From: Brachycybe producta
Lineage: Eukaryota > Arthropoda > Diplopoda > Playtdesmida > Andrognathidae
Reading direction: 5' to 3'
NCBI GenBank assembly: GCA_036925085.1
Contig: JAUPFP010000019.1
Span: 491,501-555,500, forward strand
DNA: 64,000 nt
The position numbers and the translations under genes were made by a program. Below are positions 51,501 to 60,416 of the stretch, in pieces. Position 1 is the stretch's first letter, and every line of letters starts with the position of its first letter. The notes beneath the pieces were generated by a model. That model did not search any database and had not been told where the DNA came from. It saw only the letters and a program-made list of their open reading frames with translations.

Positions 51501-53817
51501 CGCCCCCATATCGCGTTTTACCACTACATTCCAAGCTTGTTTGGGCCTTCCTCTACCTCTTTTAACCTCCAGGTCCACCCCATCACCTGTTTAAGCAGCT
51601 CATCCTTCCCACTCCTAGTTACACGCCCAAATCATCTCAACCTATTTTCCAAGCATCGTTTCTACTATGCTTGCTACCCCTACACTCCCTCTGATAAAGT
51701 CATTTCTGATCTTAGCCTTTCTTGTTACTCCACACATAAACTTTAGCATTTGCATTTCAGCCACCTGCAGTCTATCCTCTTGCTTCTTCTTGGCTGCCCA
51801 ACATTCCGACCCATACAACATAGCTGGTCTAACCACTGTCCTATAGAACTTGCCCTTTAGTTTTATTGGCATTCTCCTGTCACAAAAAAGTTGAAAACCT
51901 TGTATCCTCTTTGGCCAGGGCTTAATTTTGGCCTCATTTTTGTATAAAAGGAATTATACTTTTTATATATTTGTGTTCAATTTTTAAAAGAAGATTTTGT
52001 CTCATCAAAGTTGTAATAAATATACTGTTACTATGCACTAAGTTCTGGTCATTTTTTTATTTTCACTCCAAACGAAAAAGTTAACATGCTATGAAGGAGC
52101 CTGAAGGTTAGCAGAAAGTCAAAGACCAACAAAAAAAAAGTTGTGAAAGTCTTTTTTAGCACTTATGAGGACGAAGTAAAAGTTTATATTGTCCTAGTCC
52201 TCCCTGATCAGGTAGAATAGGTGGCATATAGCCAAATGCCTTCAGAGCGAGCCACAAACTCGCCCTGTAACTCTCAGAAAGCAGATTCCACCCAAGCAGG
52301 AAGAAGAGTCCATCACAAAAGCACTCATTGAATACTTAAAATACCATAAATTTCTAAAAGTTCTTATTGAAATCGTCACACGCATTGCCAAAATGGTGTT
52401 TAAATTAAAAAGAAGCCATTGACAGAAATAAAAATAAATATTATAGACTGAAGTGCTCCTAAACCAGGCCCGGATTAACACTGTTGGAGGCCCTATGCCA
52501 AGTAGAAAATGATTATGAATTTTACATATACAGTACATCAATTTCAAACACTGCATCCTGGTTATTGACATTGCTTATGCTTAATAACTGTTCTGGTACT
52601 TTAAGAAATGATGTTATTTTCTGGACGTTCTGTAGTACAGAACGTTCTTTGTTGCTTTTTTCTTCTTATAGCTTTCTTTTGAGAGAGCACCACTAATGCC
52701 GCAGTCACACTAGGCTGGTTTCCCAGCCGCTGGTTGCTGCTGGCTGGTTGTAGCGCTCTAGCAGCATAGTCTGAACTGCTACCAGCAGCTGCTTTTCCCA
52801 GCATGCTAGTGATTTTAACAGCGGCTGGTGAAGTTGGACATGTCCAACTTTAGCAGCTACAAGCTGGTCATGTGACTCCCTTTCTGCTGCTGCCATCTAG
52901 TGTGAACTTTTTGTTGCTAGTAGTTTCACTAGTGGTAGTTGAAACTCCACTGCTTGGGTTGGTTGTTGTTAGAGTTTGTGTTTTTGCAAGACGGTGATTG
53001 GATGACTTGCACTGCTATTACCAGCAGTGACTGGACAAGTGTGAACCCAAAGCAGCTGCTGCTTGCTGTTGCTGCTAATAGCCAGCAGCAACCAGCCTAG
53101 TGTGACTGCCGCTTAAGATATTTCCGCTCCATTATTCAGGCTACTGGTACCGTTTGCAGATATGTAGTATTCTCGGTACGCTAAAACGCAAAGGTTGCGT
53201 TAATTTATAGACCTAAGCACGGACTGTCGGACTCCACGAAATACCAGGCTACCAGCGCCCCTTGCGGCGCATATTCGGTACAATAAATGAACAGACAGGG
53301 ATTCGATTAGGAAATTTCTGCTTTAGTTGGAAATAAATTTCACAAAAAAACATAAAAATATTGAAATATATTATTATCACAAAATAAATCTGACAAGTCA
53401 AAGTGGTTTATTTCCGGGGCAGGCGGGGCCCCTAAACCTCGGGGAACAACTATGCCTGGCACAGTGGACACATGCCTTAATACGAGCCTGCCCGAAACAA
53501 CATTGTTGCTGTAAAAAATACTAATAACTAATGCCAGAGTCATTATACAATGGGTCTATTATACATTACCCAATTTGTTTGTCCTCCCAAAACTGAACAT
53601 TTTAAATGGCCACATATTCTTAATTTTCTCAAAAAAACGCTCTTCCAATGTTATATTCTGAAGAAAAAAAAATTCATTTCACAAAAATAAATATGAGAAA
53701 ATATATACAACATACCTGATGTATGGCATAATTCAACCGTACCTGCTGTAAACTGAATTTAACTTGATTTAGTAGTGATTGTAAAAACAAAAAAAGAAAG
53801 ATACATTTTTTCAGCAT
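38237..53817 (-). CDS. Gene A: two-domain secreted S1 pseudo-protease
   Basis: Exons: 53743-53817, 53570-53657, 51178-51239, 49182-49282, 48850-49093, 47702-47790, 47432-47622, 45641-45696, 45495-45553, 44055-44152, 42138-42406, 41044-41123 and 38237-38413. Phases agree with genes B and C except between exons 4 and 5, where splicing would shift the frame; retaining the 88-nt intron keeps it open and gives 558 residues. Exon 12 appears to use a GC donor and exon 10 a weak GTTCGT donor. Domain 1 triad sites read A/R/G and domain 2 T/G/G. It is the most diverged of the three (it lacks Cys58 in domain 1 and has different exon 2). It may be functional or starting to decay. Confidence 0.78.
38636..38741. 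repeat. TATAC/ATAT microsatellite
   Basis: Runs of atacatatat. The LTR at 38742 inserted into it. Confidence 0.8.
38742..39436 (-). mobile_element. Solo LTR (alpha family), TSD ATAC
   Basis: About 695 bp, TGTGAGC (or TGTATAC, 7 bp further left) to GTGTTACA, flanked by ATAC on both sides. Shares the cagggtgttaca end and the agtcattataataagaaaca region with other alpha copies. Confidence 0.8.
39437..39500. repeat. AT microsatellite
   Basis: Continuation of the microsatellite split by the LTR. Confidence 0.85.
39740..40285 (+). repeat. Family B repeat, full length
   Basis: Same order as 31849-32416, including the nested P-like foldback (39785-39915). Ends cacagacctgggatattata. Confidence 0.8.
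40286..41040. other. Gene A intron 12, right part
   Basis: A short agggcaaat minisatellite (40325-40405), the string ccgggtaactcagctagttt (40540) that resembles family B ends, and otherwise unremarkable sequence. Confidence 0.45.
41044..41123 (-). CDS. Gene A exon 12, domain 2 short exon, GC donor
   Basis: Acceptor tttctaatag, phase 1 in. Reads VTLHKPDDQSYAIHLIAQVN plus NVRNRK, then AG|GCAAGT. The GC donor gives phase 0, needed by exon 13; no GT nearby does so with a good context. Confidence 0.68.
41440..41685 (-). repeat. Repeat J, inverted copy
   Basis: Complement of 30601-30850, including a gtatagtata run. Confidence 0.68.
41684..41822. repeat. Palindromic MITE, family P, internally deleted
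   Basis: Both ends present, but the right inner arm is missing: gttgaaaagggcgga jumps to accaacttctg. Confidence 0.78.
41823..42052. repeat. MITE family I, right part
   Basis: aaaatcgttttggtaatcgt and tttctggaagtaatggtctc as at the right end of 15075-15627. It lies in intron 11, unlike the copies in genes B and C. Confidence 0.65.
42138..42406 (-). CDS. Gene A exon 11, domain 2 CMPP exon
   Basis: Acceptor ttcataaaag, donor GTATGG, phase 2 in and 1 out. Contains YVRPICMPPENYVPYGQTAR and IAAW. The Asp102 site reads G-V-S-L-F: Asp is Gly. Confidence 0.83.
42705..43165. repeat. Family C element split by a rearranged family P MITE
   Basis: tccctgcagaggacttttgc and aatctcgacatttcgac on the left; gtcgagattaaagtcgac and ttcacagggctc on the right. 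A P element (42850-43118) with an extra inner arm lies between. Confidence 0.72.
42850..43118. repeat. Palindromic MITE, family P, compound
   Basis: Carries three copies of the caacttctaattgg arm instead of two, probably from partial duplication or one P inserted in another. Confidence 0.75.
43669..43719. other. Perfect 21-bp stem hairpin
   Basis: ccacccgtcctcttttgtgg plus a is exactly complementary to 43699-43719, with a 9-nt loop. Confidence 0.9.
44055..44152 (-). CDS. Gene A exon 10, domain 2 GTLI exon
   Basis: Acceptor ttatttag, donor GTTCGT (weak), phase 0 in and 2 out. Contains GYGTLVSLKHVLVPFTLI: His57 is Thr, Cys58 Leu. Confidence 0.75.
44220..44762 (+). mobile_element. Tc1/mariner-type element, deleted, TA target
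   Basis: TIRs CAGGGTGTCCATAAAGTC ... extend for about 80 bp; TA flanks both ends. At 44388-44610 it keeps the N-terminal helix-turn-helix part of a transposase (MASLQEKAQCVLWFHETK; VKSIKQWYLKFKEIGSV; RTGRPTV), broken by frameshift and stop. The catalytic domain is absent. Confidence 0.82.
44805..44990. repeat. Foldback with TTAGG-like centre
   Basis: gaaacgaaagaaaatgggga against its complement near 44950-44990. Centre: ttaggttcggtaaactaacc. Confidence 0.65.
45000..45290. repeat. Repeat D, inverted and uninterrupted
   Basis: Complement of 16725-17225 without the P insertion. Confidence 0.72.
45495..45553 (-). CDS. Gene A exon 9, domain 2 N-terminal Cys exon
   Basis: Acceptor aataatattag, donor GTATGA, phase 1 in and 0 out. 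Reads CGISSLFGEEEPVEFYPWI. Confidence 0.82.
45641..45696 (-). CDS. Gene A exon 8, inter-domain linker
   Basis: Acceptor ttttttaaag, donor GTAAAA, phase 2 in and 1 out. Reads HTEVLVRPSRPVDGDLDW. Confidence 0.72.
45870..46187. mobile_element. hAT-like MITE, TSD about TAAGGTTA/TAAGGTTG
   Basis: Ends CAGGGCCGGCCTTAGG and CCTAAATCCGGCACTG. Flanking octamers match at 7 of 8 positions. No coding content. Confidence 0.68.
46190..46828. other. Gene A intron 7, no feature
   Basis: Contains a poly(G) run (46514-46530). No other structure seen. Confidence 0.45.
46829..47355 (-). mobile_element. Solo LTR (alpha family), TSD CCTA
   Basis: 527 bp, TGTAATAG to GTGTTACA, flanked by CCTA at 46825-46828 and 47356-47359. 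Shares tccgccaataccggaag and acaggcgagacgaatgcaa blocks with the copies at 5947 and 23209. Confidence 0.87.
47432..47622 (-). CDS. Gene A exon 7, domain 1 GGGP exon
   Basis: Acceptor ttattacag, donor GTAAGT, phase 0 in and 2 out. Begins VRGGGPVIHKC (Ser195 is Gly) and ends MCRSTHC plus CA. Confidence 0.85.
47702..47790 (-). CDS. Gene A exon 6, domain 1 short exon
   Basis: Acceptor ttaacaacag, donor GTAAGG, phase 1 in and 0 out. Contains PNPQLWLRVDSLADNGIVR. The Cys of the matching exons in B and C is missing. Confidence 0.8.
47945..48250. repeat. Dispersed repeat K, second copy
   Basis: gcgagcaaagcgagc and gcgagcgtagcgagc as at 2240-2420. Confidence 0.58.
48260..48849. other. Gene A intron 5, no feature
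   Basis: Includes a poly(G) tract (48459-48473). Otherwise nothing recognised. Confidence 0.45.
48850..49093 (-). CDS. Gene A exon 5, domain 1 CMPP exon
   Basis: Donor GTATGA, phase 1 out. Contains VDPVCMPPENYDPVFKSGKI and AAWG. The Asp102 site reads R-L-A-I-L: Asp is Arg. The upstream tttcag would place the frame at phase 0, not the phase 2 used by genes B and C. Confidence 0.83.
49094..49181 (-). other. 88-nt intron 4 of gene A, open reading frame continues through it
   Basis: Has GTATAA and TTTTCAG borders, but 88 nt is the length needed to keep exons 4 and 5 in frame if it is retained. No stop codon occurs in that frame; the insert would be rich in Phe and Tyr. Confidence 0.6.
49182..49282 (-). 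CDS. Gene A exon 4, domain 1 GTLI exon
   Basis: Acceptor atatactag, phase 0 in. Contains GRGTVISVKHMLVADISFS: His57 region is replaced (aligned residue Ala or Asp) and Cys58 is gone. Confidence 0.8.
49405..50145. repeat. GA-rich minisatellite
   Basis: About 740 bp, almost wholly purine on the plus strand, with repeats of gagagagcgagagcgagcta and gagtgagagagaaggaaaga. In the gene A transcript it is a very long polypyrimidine tract in intron 3. Confidence 0.92.
50146..51177. other. Gene A intron 3, rest
   Basis: Holds a copy of repeat L (50690-50880, gtcgctcgctgcgcttgcgg). Nothing else recognised. Confidence 0.45.
51178..51239 (-). CDS. Gene A exon 3, domain 1 N-terminal Cys exon
   Basis: Acceptor tttatttacag, donor GTATGT, phase 1 in and 0 out. 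Reads CEVNTYFKRDEVSVPDYTWN. Confidence 0.8.
51396..51890 (-). pseudogene. RTE-like LINE, C-terminal fragment
   Basis: 51642-51872 reads KGKFYRTVVRPAMLYGSECW, then AEMQMLKFMCGVTRKAKIRN, a signature of the end of the RT region in RTE/BovB-type non-LTR retrotransposons. Downstream (51396-51640) the typical basic C-terminus is present but broken by stops. Endonuclease and most of RT are missing. Confidence 0.82.
52100..52317 (+). mobile_element. Gypsy LTR 3' fragment
   Basis: ggtagaataggtggc, agcgagccacaaactcgccc and agcagattccacc align with 36780-36929. Ends tccatcaca. Confidence 0.65.
52697..53117. repeat. MITE with 24-bp TIR, CAGCAG-rich
   Basis: gccgcagtcacactaggctg and cagcctagtgtgactgccgc are complementary ends. 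The interior is rich in gctgctgg and ccagcagc words that fold on each other. Confidence 0.8.
53570..53657 (-). CDS. Gene A exon 2, N-terminal segment
   Basis: Acceptor attttcttcag-type, donor GTAATG, phase 0 in and 1 out, 29 codons. Starts NITLEERFFEKIKNMW. About 20 codons shorter than in genes B and C. Confidence 0.78.
53743..53817 (-). CDS. Gene A exon 1, signal peptide
   Basis: 25 codons, MLKKCIFLFLFLQSLLNQ then VKFSLQQ, donor GTACGG. The ATG homologous to that of genes B and C is out of frame here; the upstream ATG at 53815-53817 restores it. Confidence 0.76.
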
Positions 53818-54754
53818 GAAGCCTGCGTATAAGTAAACAGTACAATTTGGGATCAATTGAAAAATGTTGTCGTTTGGCAATAGCCAAAAAAAAAATGTAA
53901 ATATGTAGTAAACCTGAAAGTAGAGTACAAAAGATTACGCCATAATTTACGTCACATACAATATTTCACAGCACGTAAAAACCTACTTAATTCATTGGAC
54001 ATCTGTTAAATATGAAGCTGTTTTTCTTACTGTATGTCGTATTGTAATTCAAATTCACAATTTCCAAAAGACAGTCCAAATGACGTCCAAATACAAATTA
54101 ACCAATGACAGAGAACGTTTATTTTTTTACTATGTTCTTCATTAATGCTGTCTGCACCTTATTGGTAGGAGAGGAAAGGCAAAGTCTAGCATAAAAGTCC
54201 CAGGAGGCATATTTTAACAAAATGAGATCTTTTAGTGTTTAATTTAAACAGAAACAAATAAATTAAACGATTATTAATTTTATTTTTACTAAAAATAGAT
54301 TAGACTAGTAATAAGTGTAAATAATTTACCTTAAGTACCATTATTCTTTCTTTTTTTGTCTGGCAATTCTGCACCCTATTATTTTTATTTTGTCTCACAC
54401 TGTATGGTTGGAATAGGTAAGCTTGTTGGTAGGCGGATGGATGGTACAGAATCTAACTGGAGCGCACATTTTAAGCCTCGTTTAACGTGCAGGGGCGGGC
54501 ACAAATTTCATGCCTCGCCTAGGGTGTATGAAAACCAAGGTATACAGAGTATAAGATGGTTGGCTCATAACTAAGAAAGAAACCCCGCCCCAATCAATTG
54601 CTAGGGAGAGGTCGCCATATTGCTACATCCCCAGCAATCTCTATTTCTTATTTTTTATGCTGACAGATGTGTTTTTATGTGTTTATTTTTCATGTGTTAG
54701 TTGTCTTGTATGTTAACAAAATAATAAAAAATAATTAATATATATGTATAAATA
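53818..54754. other. Upstream region of gene A
   Basis: AT-rich; no TATA box or element that I can support. Confidence 0.45.
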
Positions 54755-55276
54755 TTGGGTTGGTATTAAAATAATTGCGGTTTTTTTGGGGGGGGATTCG
54801 TTCAGTTTAAGTGGTCAAGAACTGTTGGATGACTAACTCCTAACTTTTGTGAAAGCTCTCGAATTTTTGTGCGTGGTTCTGATTCAACTAACGCCTTCCT
54901 TTGGTCATTATCAACTAAAGAAGAACAACTGCGACATTCTTCATCTTCAAATCTCTCGTGAACCCAGCATGAAACTTTCGGAAACACCATTGCACCGTAC
55001 GCTCTTTGGCAGTACCCACACCAAAAGCATAGTTCAGTTTTTGGGCAGTTTCAGCTGTTTTACCACCCGTTTTGTAGTCATACAAAAAAGTTGCTTGTAT
55101 TTGTTTCTTGTTTATTTTCAATTCAGTAGCCTAAATTGAATTTGAAATACAGACCGCAAAATGCACTTGCAAATTATCTTAACACAAACGCAATGTAATT
55201 ACACTAATTATATTAAAACACAATTGAGTTTCAATTGCAGTAAACAAAAACCGCAATTATTTTCCTACCAACCACA
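54755..55276 (-). mobile_element. Mariner element, internally deleted
   Basis: TIRs TTGGGTTGGTATTAAAATAA and tattttcctaccaaccaca, flanked by TA. About 520 bp against about 1.3 kb for a full mariner. The minus strand keeps the N-terminal DNA-binding part of the transposase in two frames (54915-55121 and 54802-54990: FRKFHAGFTRDLK; ELSQKLGVSHPTVLDHL). The catalytic domain is lost. Confidence 0.87.
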
Positions 55277-55361
55277 TAAATTTATAATGTATATGTATAA
55301 TTAATATAATGAATATAATACATACATGCATGTATATATACCTTTATATACCATATATACC

Positions 55362-56161
55362 TTTTTCCGTTAGTAGAATCTGCTCTTTTATGGTAATACG
55401 AGCGAGTTTGCACTCGTATTGATAGTGAGTGGCTAGGTCACTAATTCTACTGGCCCGGGAAGACTAGACCAATATAACGTCTATTTTATGTCCTCACTAG
55501 TCTCTGGCAAAAGACTTCACAGTCTTGAGGATCTTTAGTCTCTGTATCTCTCGGACTTTCGTCCGTAAATCTGCCCTAAGAATCGTGTAAAATATACTTA
55601 CTCATGCGTTGCAGGTTTGCACCTGTTGGCACCTCGAAGTATCCAAGAAAGGTGAAGACCTGCAAATGATGAAGTTCACAACCGCGGAATTTAAGTTCCA
55701 ATAAATAAAACACCACTGGTTTAGTTAAAGTAGAAATCGTTTATTTCGTAGATAAAAGTGTCAAACACAAACGAAATAGAACTGGAATTAATTGCACAAC
55801 ACATAAAAATAATAGTAACTTTTGAAAGTAATAAAATCTATGAACCTAGCCAAAATTGGGCATAGGTTCGTTCTTGTTAAAAATCTCTCTCGAGTACACA
55901 AAGTTGACTCTTTATATACCCTGAGAATCCACAAGTCGGATTCTCAGGGCACAAACTTATTATTGGTTACTTTAATATTTTGGCCCAAATAGACCAATCA
56001 AAAGATTGATCTATTTGGCCAAAATCATGATTCATCCCCTGTTATCACACATAGGTGATAACAGGAGAAACGAAAACAAAATCGAATTAAAAAACATTAA
56101 TCCACTCATGTGGAAGTAAAAATATGAGGGGGAACGAAAAGGTTAGATCATAATCTAAAAC
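55362..56161 (-). mobile_element. Gypsy LTR, minus strand, part 1
   Basis: Complement of 36140-36915: cttttgccagagactagtga, gggtatataaagagtc, agatgaatcatgattttggc. Continues at 57633-57786 after the foldback insertion. The last few bases of the LTR 3' end are lost. Confidence 0.83.
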
Positions 56162-57632
56162 GGTTGGGGGTCACTACAGCTACCAAGGCTCACAAGCGCT
56201 ACTAAGGGGAGAACCGCTACTTGGGTCACTACAGCTACCAACAAAATATATAGACCTTTTGTTCATCAAAAGGGTCACTACGGGACTGGCTCACTACAGC
56301 TAACTGGGTCACTACAGCTACCAGGCTCACAACAGCTACTAGGGTCACTACAGCTACCAAAAAAATATATATAGACCTTTTTTTCATCAAAAGGGTCACT
56401 ACAGCTACCAAGGGTCACTACAGCTATCGAAAAATATAGGCCTTTTTATTTATCAATACGTTTAGTTTAGATTACATTCGGTTCAGTTAGGTTTCATTAT
56501 GTTCGATTAGGTTTCATTATTTTCGATTAGGTTTCATTAAGCTCGGTAAGGTTCGGTTAGGTTTGGTTAGGATCGGTAAGGTTCGGTTAGGATCGGCAAG
56601 GTTCGGTTAGGTTTGGTTAGGATCGGTTAGGTTTGGTTAGGATCGGTTAGGTTCAGTTAGGTTTGGTTAGGATCGGTTAGGTTAGGTTTGGTTAAGATCG
56701 TTAAGGTTCGGTAAGGTTTCATTATGTAAGGTTCGGTAAGGTTTCATTATGTAAGGTTCGGTAAGGTTTCATTATGTAAGGTTCGGTTAGGTTAGGGGGA
56801 AAGGGTTATTTTTTTAGCTGTAGTGACGAGAAAGTGATAAAAAAAAGGTCTATATTTTGTCCCCCTATTTTTTGGTAGCTGTAGTGACCCTTTTGAAGAA
56901 CAAAAGGTCTATATATTTTTTTGGTAGCTGTAGTGACCCAAGTAGCGGTTCTCCCCTTAGTAGCGCTTGTGAGCCTTGGTAGCTGTAGTGACCCCCAACC
57001 GTCACTACAGCTACCAAAAAATAGGGGGACAAAATATAGACCTTTTTTATCACTTTCTCGTCACTACAGCTAAAAAATAACCCTTTCCCCTAACCTAACC
57101 GAACCTTACATGATGAAACCTTACCGAACCATAACGATCTTAACCAAACCTAACCGATCCTAACCAAACCTAACCGATCCTAACCAAACCTAACCGATCC
57201 TAACCAAACCTAACCGATCCTAACCAAACCTAACCGATCCTAACTAAACCTAACCGATCCTAACGAAACCTAACCGATCCTAACGAAACCTAACTGAACC
57301 TTACCGATTCCTAACCAAAATTAACCGATCCTAACTGAACCTAACCGATCCTAACGAAACCTAACTGAACCTTACCGATCCTAACTAAACCTAACCGAAC
57401 CTTACCGAGCTTAATGAAACCTAATCGAAAATAATGAAACCTAATCGAACATAATGAAACCTAACTGAACCGAATGTAATCTAAACTAAACGTATTGATA
57501 AATAAAAAGGCCTATATTTTTTGGTAGCTGTAGTGACCCTCGGTAGCTGTAGTGACCCTTTTGATGAAAAAAAGGTCTATATTTTCTTTTTGGTAGCTGT
57601 AGTGACCCAGTTAGCTGTAGTGAGCCAGTTCC
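56162..57632. mobile_element. 1.47-kb foldback element with telomere-like tracts, TSD TCTAAAAC
   Basis: Flanked by TCTAAAAC at 56154-56161 and 57633-57640. Layout: units of ggtcactacagctacca (plus), TTAGG-like tract (56455-56810; ttaggtttggttaggatcgg), the same units inverted (56815-57000), units plus (57001-57075), CCTAA-like tract (57085-57485), units inverted (57520-57630). The joined halves are two palindromes back to back. No coding capacity seen. Confidence 0.83.
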
Positions 57633-57786
57633 TCTAAAACATATGATATCTGGGTCACTCGATACCAAAAGTACCGAGTGGCCCAGAAGCCCAACAAAAT
57701 ACAGGGTGACGTAAAACCCCCAAAAAAAAACGATAGTGTTCTGAAATAGAACGAAGCGAAAATAAGCGGCGGGCCCAAACATCTCA
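57633..57786 (-). mobile_element. Gypsy LTR, minus strand, part 2 (LTR start)
   Basis: Complement reads TGAGATGTTTGGGCCCGCCG, the start of the LTR at 36018, and runs on to gacccagatatcatatg. Confidence 0.82.
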
Positions 57787-57820
57787 ATATATATAATATG
57801 TATATAATATGTATACATAT

Positions 57821-57930
57821 TGAGACGTTTGGGGCCCACCGCTTATTTCGCTTTTTAGCGTTTGCACTTTTTGAGGGTTAACGTCACCCTGTATTCTGTT
57901 TAGCTTCTGGGCCGCTCGGTACTTTTGGTA
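57821..57930 (+). mobile_element. Gypsy LTR start fragment, plus strand
   Basis: TGAGACGTTTGGGGCCCACC to ctcggtacttttggtacc, then AT microsatellite. Faces away from the previous fragment across a 34-bp AT-rich spacer. Confidence 0.82.
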
Positions 57931-57995
57931 CCAATACATATGGTACCATACATATATATATACATATATATATACATATATATATACATATATAT

Positions 57996-58893
57996 TGAAA
58001 CGATACGTCCAGGAGCGATCCTGGCTCGTTTAGTTATTTTTGGATCGTTTGTTTATTTTTAGAGTGGCCTGGAACTTTGTCAACCCTCTGTACTCACGTA
58101 CAGAGGATTGACCCAGTTCCATCAGCTGATGACGATGCCAATATCCTGTCTTGGGTCTTGGGTCCCTTTTTCCTCCCAGTCCCACCCCTTAATACAAAGA
58201 GATCGACTTGATAAGCCTCAGCATTGGGTCTATGGGGTGAAAACTTTCTTTTGTAATTTTGTTTTGATTACGATGAATCACTTGTCTATATTTTAGTGAC
58301 CACTGGTCAAAATGTTGATTGGCCAGTTTGGTTTTTAAGTTTGATTTTGCCCAATCAGAGAATACTGAGAAAGTGTTCTCAGTATCCTCTTTTTGGGTAT
58401 AAATAACCATGTATTTTTGTGTAAAGGGGACTTGAAGAAGCAGTCTCGAAAGCAATTATTTGGACACAGACATTATGCCCAAATTTGCCTAGAGATAATG
58501 AGATATAAATAAACTGGAAATTATAGTTAAAAAGTTGTTGAAGTTATTTTTATCTTTTAAAAACAAAACGAAGGACTTCAACATTTTGTCATCTAGCACT
58601 GTCAGCCCAGGTGTAAACCTGGCTCTCCAGTACTAGATGAGACTTCTGAAGACAGCACGATCAACCAGCTTTTTACGGGCGAAAGCCCGGGGAGTAGCAG
58701 ACAACAAAAGATCCTTAAAACTGTAAAGGTTCTTGAAAGAGGAACTTGTGAGGAAACGTATGGGACTAATTTGTTCCCTTCCTCCCGAACCATAATAGAA
58801 TTAGTGGCCTAGCCAACCACTTTCCGATCGCCCGAAAGAGCGCTACGATACTTTTTGATAATTCTATTAGACCCCTGAATGTGGTTCGTTACA
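57996..58893 (+). mobile_element. 5' LTR of Gypsy element 2
   Basis: TGAAACG to CGTTACA, about 898 bp. TATAAATA at 58398-58405 and AATAAA at 58508-58513. It shares the gtggcctagccaaccacttt block with the LTR of element 1, so the two elements are related. The left border lies in AT microsatellite and is less sure than the right. Confidence 0.8.
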
Positions 58894-58920
58894 AATTTGG
58901 TGGAGGCGCCAGGTAGTTGA
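58894..58920 (+). promoter_or_regulatory. Primer-binding-site region of Gypsy element 2
   Basis: aatttggtggaggcgccagg directly follows the LTR. The tRNA used is not identified. Confidence 0.5.
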
Positions 58921-58994
58921 ATACCTTGTTACTCCATAAGCTACAAAGATCGTGTTGAAAAGCACGCGGCATAGAGAAAACATCGACGTCAGAA

Positions 58995-60416
58995 ATGACC
59001 AGTCTACAGAAACTACTCAAGGACTTGAGGGATCTCGAGAGACTGAGGGAGGAAAGACGTCGAAAGAAGAAGACTGCCGCGTTGAAGAAGATCGTGAAGA
59101 GGCAACGTACTCAACTGGAGGAGGCCAAGGACGACGCTAATGTACTTCCACCGACTCCTGTTGCTGTCAAGCCTGAGGTACAGTCCAACGATGGAAGCAA
59201 GACGCCAGAACACGCCGCCATTGCCGACATCATTGGGAAACTGTCTAAAGAGAAACAGGATGAGTTGGTTCGTCAGATTATGGGCGACGAACGGAGCAGA
59301 GCGGGCTCAATCAACACTGAATTGGAATCGATTGAACCCGGGCGAAAGCTCGGTCCGGATGAAACTACCAAATGGACACCGGACCTGGGACCTACGCCAT
59401 ACTCTGAGAGAAATTCGTTACATCCTCTGCAGGGATTCTCGAAGTACGACGGTGATGACAACATCCTCCTCTACATAGAAGAATTTGAAGACATCGCTAC
59501 GGCGCACGACTGGAACTCCCTGCAGAGATGCAGGCACTTCGCAGGGCTCTTGAGGAAGCGTGCAATCAAATGGCTCGCACACTTCCGCTCTGCTTATGAG
59601 GGAAAAGAGATTACGTGGACGGCCATGAAGGAGGGAATCATTGCTGAATTCCTCCTGCCTGACCAGAAGGTCCGCATGAGTCGAGAATTGGTGGAAAGGC
59701 GTCAGCAAGACCATGAAACTTTCAGGGTCTATGCTGAAAAATACGCCGAGATGTATCGAAGAATTCATCCACATGACGATGAATCGTTGCTGATAGCTAC
59801 GCTCCGAAAGAGTCTGCTACCAGCACTAAGAAAACATTTGTATGGAGCACCAAAAGATCATTACCATGAGTTTGTGCGCTTCAGTACTCAAACTGAAGGG
59901 GAACTGGTGGATGAGAGAAAGTTGGTTTACAAAACATCGGCTGGGACTACAACCAGAGCGGGCGTAAGCCAGCCGAATCAAGGAAGTCAACCAAAACAGC
60001 AGAGTCAACCTAGAACTTCAAGCGGACAAGACAAGATGTCGAACCCGCCTGAAAAGGCTTACCAGGAATCGAAACAGACAAATGAGCATCAAAACAAGCA
60101 GAGGGCTCCTTGGCGAAATCAATACCAAGGGCCGCTCACCTGTTACCGATGTGGGGAGGCGGGCCACATTGCACGTGCTTGCCCAAACCCCGGAAAACCA
60201 AGGACTGAACAAAGGAACGTTCCAACGGTAACATCGACCACTGTAAGCAGGATCGACGAACCATTGGCAACGACGGCAACGAAGTTTTCAAATACTGTTG
60301 AGGTTTATGAAACTCACGTCCTGCCGAATGGTATGAGAATGGTGCCGGTCGATATCAATGGAGTGACACACTATTTTCATGAGGAAAATCTAACAGAAGA
60401 GGCTTTAAACTGCTAA
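58995..60416 (+). CDS. Gag of Gypsy element 2
   Basis: 473 codons, intact. N-terminus is a basic, charged helix (ERLREERRRKKK, residues 15-30). Retrotransposon gag core at about 150-310 (EEFEDIATAHDW; RAIKWLAHF; ELVERRQQDHETFRVYAEKY). A glutamine-rich linker follows, then one CCHC zinc knuckle, CYRCGEAGHIARAC, at about 382-396. Ends ALNC, TAA. The last 34 nt overlap the next ORF in the -1 frame and contain a frameshift signal. Structural protein of the element's particle; alone it has no enzyme activity. Confidence 0.9.
   Translation: MTSLQKLLKDLRDLERLREERRRKKKTAALKKIVKRQRTQLEEAKDDANVLPPTPVAVKPEVQSNDGSKTPEHAAIADIIGKLSKEKQDELVRQIMGDERSRAGSINTELESIEPGRKLGPDETTKWTPDLGPTPYSERNSLHPLQGFSKYDGDDNILLYIEEFEDIATAHDWNSLQRCRHFAGLLRKRAIKWLAHFRSAYEGKEITWTAMKEGIIAEFLLPDQKVRMSRELVERRQQDHETFRVYAEKYAEMYRRIHPHDDESLLIATLRKSLLPALRKHLYGAPKDHYHEFVRFSTQTEGELVDERKLVYKTSAGTTTRAGVSQPNQGSQPKQQSQPRTSSGQDKMSNPPEKAYQESKQTNEHQNKQRAPWRNQYQGPLTCYRCGEAGHIARACPNPGKPRTEQRNVPTVTSTTVSRIDEPLATTATKFSNTVEVYETHVLPNGMRMVPVDINGVTHYFHEENLTEEALNC

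Noticed and set aside
56455..57485. Possible chromosome end or interstitial telomere
   Set aside because: The tracts are degenerate, occur in both orientations and lie inside an element with an 8-bp target duplication.
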